This document shows, piece by piece, positions 60,788 to 64,000 of a DNA stretch of 64,000 bases. Each line of letters starts with the position of its first letter. The first letter of the stretch is position 1. The stretch lies in the NCBI RefSeq assembly GCF_042659445.1, contig NZ_JBHSSR010000010.1; one strand, 5' to 3'. The DNA is from Macrococcoides epidermidis (GTDB lineage: Bacteria > Bacillota > Bacilli > Staphylococcales > Staphylococcaceae). The notes beneath the pieces were generated by a model that saw only the letters and a program-made list of their open reading frames with translations, was not told where the DNA came from and did no database searches. A program made the position numbers and the translations under genes.

Positions 60788-61741
60788 TTAATACCACTTC
60801 TTCTTTTTAAAATACACCATACTTACAAATAATAATAACGCCATTACGATCAGTACTGTAAAGTATCCATACTTCCATTTGAGTTCCGGCATGTACTCAA
60901 AGTTCATCCCGTAAATTCCTGCAATCAATGTCAATGGTAGAAATACAGTGGATACGAGGGTTAACATCTGCATTACACGGTTCATTCTATAGTTGTTATA
61001 CGATTCATAGTTATTTCTTATTTCATCCGTGAGTTCCTGCGAATTTTTTATAATATTCTTCTGCTTAATCATATGGTCCTGAATATGGTGAATATAATGA
61101 TGATCGTGTTCTGTTTCTATCATATGCTGATCACGTTCTAATTCATCTACCAGTTCACTCATTGGTACGATAATCCCTTTGATACGAATCAATTTTGCTC
61201 TTAAGTCAAAGATATCATCCATTACATAATGTTGCTTCTTATCTTTAGAATGTCTTTTTTCAAAACTAAGCACATTATCTTCTATCGATTCTACAGTTTC
61301 CGTATAGAAATCTACTATTTTATCAAGCAACATCATTGCTGCTACTTTTGGTGTCAAATTACTTGGTGCTTCTTCTTCTAATTCTTTCGCTAAAGCATCT
61401 ATTTCATCTGTTGCTTCAATATCTTCATCATGATAGGTAATAAAAACATTATCTTTCAGGAGCACATTAATCGTTTCTGCTTCATTTGTATCGCGTTCAA
61501 ACTTCTGGAATACTAAATACTCATATGCATTATAATATTTATATTTTGGTCTTGAATTACTGTGTATTACATCTTCTATCGTTAATCCATTAATATCAAA
61601 ATGTTGTTTAAAAAGTTCACTCTCTTCTTCATTCGCCCCTTCAAAGTCAAACCAAATGAAGGTTGCATCTTTTGGTAAATCATCTATTGTATTAACACGT
61701 TTTAGTTTATTATCATCATGATACAAAATACTTAATGCCAT
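60788..61741 (-). CDS. corA: CorA-family magnesium transporter
   Basis: A 317-aa pentameric Mg2+/Co2+ channel. The cytoplasmic domain (to about 250) ends in a long stalk helix; two C-terminal helices follow, with the GMN selectivity motif (IYGMNFEYMPE) between them and a basic end (KKKKWY). The start at 61741 has GGGGGAG just upstream. It is followed by the interrupted gene on the same transcript. Confidence 0.93.
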   Translation of the reverse strand: MALSILYHDDNKLKRVNTIDDLPKDATFIWFDFEGANEEESELFKQHFDINGLTIEDVIHSNSRPKYKYYNAYEYLVFQKFERDTNEAETINVLLKDNVFITYHDEDIEATDEIDALAKELEEEAPSNLTPKVAAMMLLDKIVDFYTETVESIEDNVLSFEKRHSKDKKQHYVMDDIFDLRAKLIRIKGIIVPMSELVDELERDQHMIETEHDHHYIHHIQDHMIKQKNIIKNSQELTDEIRNNYESYNNYRMNRVMQMLTLVSTVFLPLTLIAGIYGMNFEYMPELKWKYGYFTVLIVMALLLFVSMVYFKKKKWY

Positions 61742-61781
61742 ACTCTCCCCCCTCACACATCATTATACTTTAATAACATAT

Positions 61782-61811
61782 AAAAAGACCAAAGCTATTT
61801 TAACTTTGGCC
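61782..61811 (-). terminator. Terminator of the VOC gene before corA
   Basis: On the minus strand GGCCAAAG and CTTTGGTC pair around a 9-nt loop (one wobble), followed by TTTTT. Confidence 0.8.
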
Positions 61812-61827
61812 TGATTAATTTTTTATT

Positions 61828-62256
61828 CTAGTTACCGTTAAACATCCAATGTACACCGTATTTATCATCTAATGCGCCCATCACACCGCCCCAGAATTGC
61901 TCTTCAATCGGCATATGCACTTTCGTCTCATTGTGTGCTGCTACTTTATTGAATAGTTCAGTCATTGCTGCAGTATCTTCAGCATTTGATTTGTCCCAGT
62001 TTAAAGATAATGTCATGCTATTATTGAAATCTCCAGCTTTACCAAATCTATCTGCTGCATATAATTTATGTCCCGCTACTTTAAATTCAGAATGCATTGT
62101 CATCTCTTCAGCTTGTTCCGGGTCTACACCAAATTGTCCTGCCTGTTCTTTTCCTACTGGTAATCTGTTAACGTCTGTTGCTCCAAATAATTCTTCATAA
62201 TATGCTAGCGCTTCTTTTGCACTTTCAAACGCTAAGTAAGGAATTAATTCTGTCAT
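61828..62256 (-). CDS. PhnB-like VOC protein
   Basis: A 142-aa VOC-fold protein: MTELIPYLAFESAKEALAYY at the start and GALDDKYGVHWMFNGN at the end, the PhnB/YjdN pattern. It is a paralogue of the gene at 50410-50847. No reaction is established for the group. GGAGG precedes the ATG. Monocistronic. Confidence 0.85.
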   Translation of the reverse strand: MTELIPYLAFESAKEALAYYEELFGATDVNRLPVGKEQAGQFGVDPEQAEEMTMHSEFKVAGHKLYAADRFGKAGDFNNSMTLSLNWDKSNAEDTAAMTELFNKVAAHNETKVHMPIEEQFWGGVMGALDDKYGVHWMFNGN

Positions 62257-62328
62257 GATAGACCTCCAAATGTATATTGTAATTCAAATTAAATATATCA
62301 CAACTTAATTAATTTACATAATGATAAC

Positions 62329-63558
62329 TTATTTTGATGTAGCTGTTGATGCTGCTACTTTATCATCATAAACAGAGATTGTACCACCATAGTTTGCTAC
62401 CCATACATCACCTGTCGTATTTTCATAAGTGATACCGATTGGATGAAATCCTGCTTCAACACGCGTGATTTCTTTCAACGTCTTCGTATCAAATTTTGAT
62501 ACTGTATTCTCATCATAATTAACGATATACACTGCTGTACTGTCTGGTGAAATTGCCATTGAACGTGGTTCTTTTCCTGTAGTAGCACGCGCAATAACTT
62601 TATCTGTTGCAACATCATATTTTAATAGTTCATTAGCACCCGCCACCGTAATGTAGATTGTCTTCCCTTGATTATCGAGTACTAAATGACGTGGTCTTTG
62701 TCCGGTCTGCAGAATCATTTCACTTTTCCCTGTTTCTAAATTCACTTTATAAATTTCATTCGAGAACATCGCTGTAACGTAAGCTGTTTTATTATCTGGC
62801 AGTGATACAATACCGCGTGGCATTGCATTTAATGGGATTTGTTCTGTTTGTTTAGCTGTCTTAGTATCTACTACTGATAATGATTTATCACACCAGTTAG
62901 AAACAAGTAATTTTGAATTATCTTGCGTAAGTGCTACATATTTTGGCACACGACCAACTTGAATGACCTGATCCCAGTCTTGCTTTTCAGCATTATAACG
63001 ATATACGACAGATTCTGCGATTGCTTTACCTGCTGAACACATATCTTCTGCTTCTGCACCATGGTCTGTTAATTGATATTGAGATACATACGCATACTTC
63101 CCATCTTTTGTCCAAACTGCTTCAACTGGTGCACCACTTACAGGTTTATCAAAACCTTCGATACCGAACTTTTTAAAGTCTACTGTATCCGATAACTTTT
63201 TAATGAGTTTACGTGATTTCGCATCATAAACTGTAATTGTATGTTGGTACATCATATTGTTTGCAATAACCTGACCTTTATTATTCGCGACAACTGATTT
63301 TGGAGTAATCGGTCCTTCACTTATTGTATCGATTAATTTCATCGTTGTTGTATTCGAAGCTGGTCTATCTTTATCAATTTGATCTGCGATGACATCTTCT
63401 TCAGACGAATCTTTTGATTCAGTCGTCACTTTTTCTGCTTTGTTTTCTTTAGTCGTTTGTTCTGTGTTTGTTGATTTCTCGGTTGTTTTCTGTTCTTCGT
63501 TTGCACATCCAGCCACGAGTATCATTGCTGATAACATTAAATATTGAATCGCACGCAT
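62329..63558 (-). CDS. Beta-propeller lipoprotein (YncE-like)
   Basis: A 409-aa lipoprotein. The signal sequence ends in lipobox VAGC with Cys18; a Thr/Glu/Lys linker (20-65) leads to a seven-bladed YVTN-type beta-propeller with repeated blades (AYVSQY, LLVSNWCDKSLSVVDT, AYVTAMFSNEIYKV, IYITVAGANELLKY, VYIVNYDENTVSKF, VWVANYGGTISVYD). Such propellers bind partners or cofactors outside the membrane. Function unknown. GAGGAG precedes the ATG. Confidence 0.87.
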   Translation of the reverse strand: MRAIQYLMLSAMILVAGCANEEQKTTEKSTNTEQTTKENKAEKVTTESKDSSEEDVIADQIDKDRPASNTTTMKLIDTISEGPITPKSVVANNKGQVIANNMMYQHTITVYDAKSRKLIKKLSDTVDFKKFGIEGFDKPVSGAPVEAVWTKDGKYAYVSQYQLTDHGAEAEDMCSAGKAIAESVVYRYNAEKQDWDQVIQVGRVPKYVALTQDNSKLLVSNWCDKSLSVVDTKTAKQTEQIPLNAMPRGIVSLPDNKTAYVTAMFSNEIYKVNLETGKSEMILQTGQRPRHLVLDNQGKTIYITVAGANELLKYDVATDKVIARATTGKEPRSMAISPDSTAVYIVNYDENTVSKFDTKTLKEITRVEAGFHPIGITYENTTGDVWVANYGGTISVYDDKVAASTATSK

Positions 63559-63686
63559 AATGTTCTCCTCTTCTTTTCCATTTTTTATTTAAATATAGCA
63601 TAAATTAAGTAATGTCACATTGAAAAATTTAGTTTCAATTTATTAATATGTTATAGTGACAGTATGATAACAAAGAGGTGAACGAT

Positions 63687-64000
63687 ATGTGGAACAGTAC
63701 ACGATTGACAGATCAATTAAGCATTGCATATCCAATTGTACAGGCGGGCATGGCTGGAAGCACAACACCAGAGCTTGTTGCAGCAATCAGTAATGAGGGG
63801 GGGTTAGGAACAATTGGTGCTGGATATATGACCACTGATGTGTTAAGCGATGAAATTGAGGCTGTACGCAAGCTTACCGATAAACCTTTTGCTGTCAATT
63901 TGTTCGTGCCTGAAGATATTCAATACGATGATAGTGCCATTCAAATGATGCAGGAGAAACTTAAACCTTATTATGATAAATATGATTTAAAGACAGCAAA
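63687..64000 (+). CDS. Nitronate monooxygenase, 5' part
   Basis: The first 104 codons of an FMN-dependent nitronate monooxygenase (2-nitropropane dioxygenase family). YPIVQAGMAGSTTPELVAAI and the EGGLGTIGAGYM FMN-binding region are diagnostic, followed by FAVNLFVPE. The family detoxifies propionate-3-nitronate and alkyl nitronates. GAGGTG stands 6 nt before the ATG. The gene runs past the window end. Divergent from the lipoprotein gene. Confidence 0.9.
   Translation, partial: MWNSTRLTDQLSIAYPIVQAGMAGSTTPELVAAISNEGGLGTIGAGYMTTDVLSDEIEAVRKLTDKPFAVNLFVPEDIQYDDSAIQMMQEKLKPYYDKYDLKTA

Overview
The window is a chromosomal stretch of an AT-rich Firmicute of the family Staphylococcaceae. Gene content such as salA-kbaA, sepA, mhqR, a UDPGP-type uridylyltransferase, a UPF0457/YnzG protein, an IsdG-type haem oxygenase and short 66-aa cold-shock proteins fits Staphylococcus, Mammaliicoccus or Macrococcus. 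The complete nadB-nadC-nadA set and the gene mix make Macrococcus my best guess; this is inference, since no rRNA gene is present. I see no tRNA, rRNA, prophage, insertion sequence or CRISPR array. Genes are densely packed on both strands, mostly with clear ribosome binding sites and intrinsic terminators between convergent units.

1-17 kb: DHA2-type exporter, kbaA and salA (minus); cytoplasmic alpha-amylase (plus); the mhqR/ring-cleaving dioxygenase pair for quinone stress; sepA; galE; an amidohydrolase; a membrane zinc metallopeptidase; an HlyD-like adaptor; a UDP-sugar pyrophosphorylase; a membrane hydrolase; a lipoprotein overlapping alkD; rarD; and a CynX-type MFS gene. 18-31 kb: UPF0457 gene, a six-copy 62-bp hairpin repeat array, an SDR/haem-oxygenase/unknown operon, a YjiH transporter, GNAT and TPR proteins (the TPR gene overlaps a possible PSM-like micropeptide), MFS, methyltransferase, a Tag-type glycosylase without zinc ligands, chrA, a DUF402 protein, an MBL hydrolase and an AAA ATPase.

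30-42 kb is metabolic. The NAD de novo operon nadB-nadC-nadA diverges from a NifS-like desulfurase and nadR, with three phased direct repeats between them. Next come a sucrose-type PTS permease (LacI-type operator and cre) and an acetoin-dehydrogenase-like operon lpd-acoA-acoB-acoC preceded by a perfect cre. 42-50 kb holds an arsenic operon arsR-arsD-arsA-arsB-arsC plus a 61-aa HhH protein, and an ABC transporter with a DesK/DesR-like two-component system, followed by a second array of 61-bp hairpin repeats.

50-64 kb: VOC and peptidase E genes, a compact SRPBCC/DUF1761/VOC/zinc-ribbon operon, an M20 deacylase, a DHA3 MFS pump with its probable winged-helix regulator and a 40-bp palindromic operator, a DUF606 transporter, three nearly identical csp genes each with its own sigma-A promoter and about 145-nt hairpin leader, corA followed by a gene interrupted by an amber codon, another VOC protein, a beta-propeller lipoprotein and the 5' part of a nitronate monooxygenase gene. 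One ambiguous base (N) lies at 59061.
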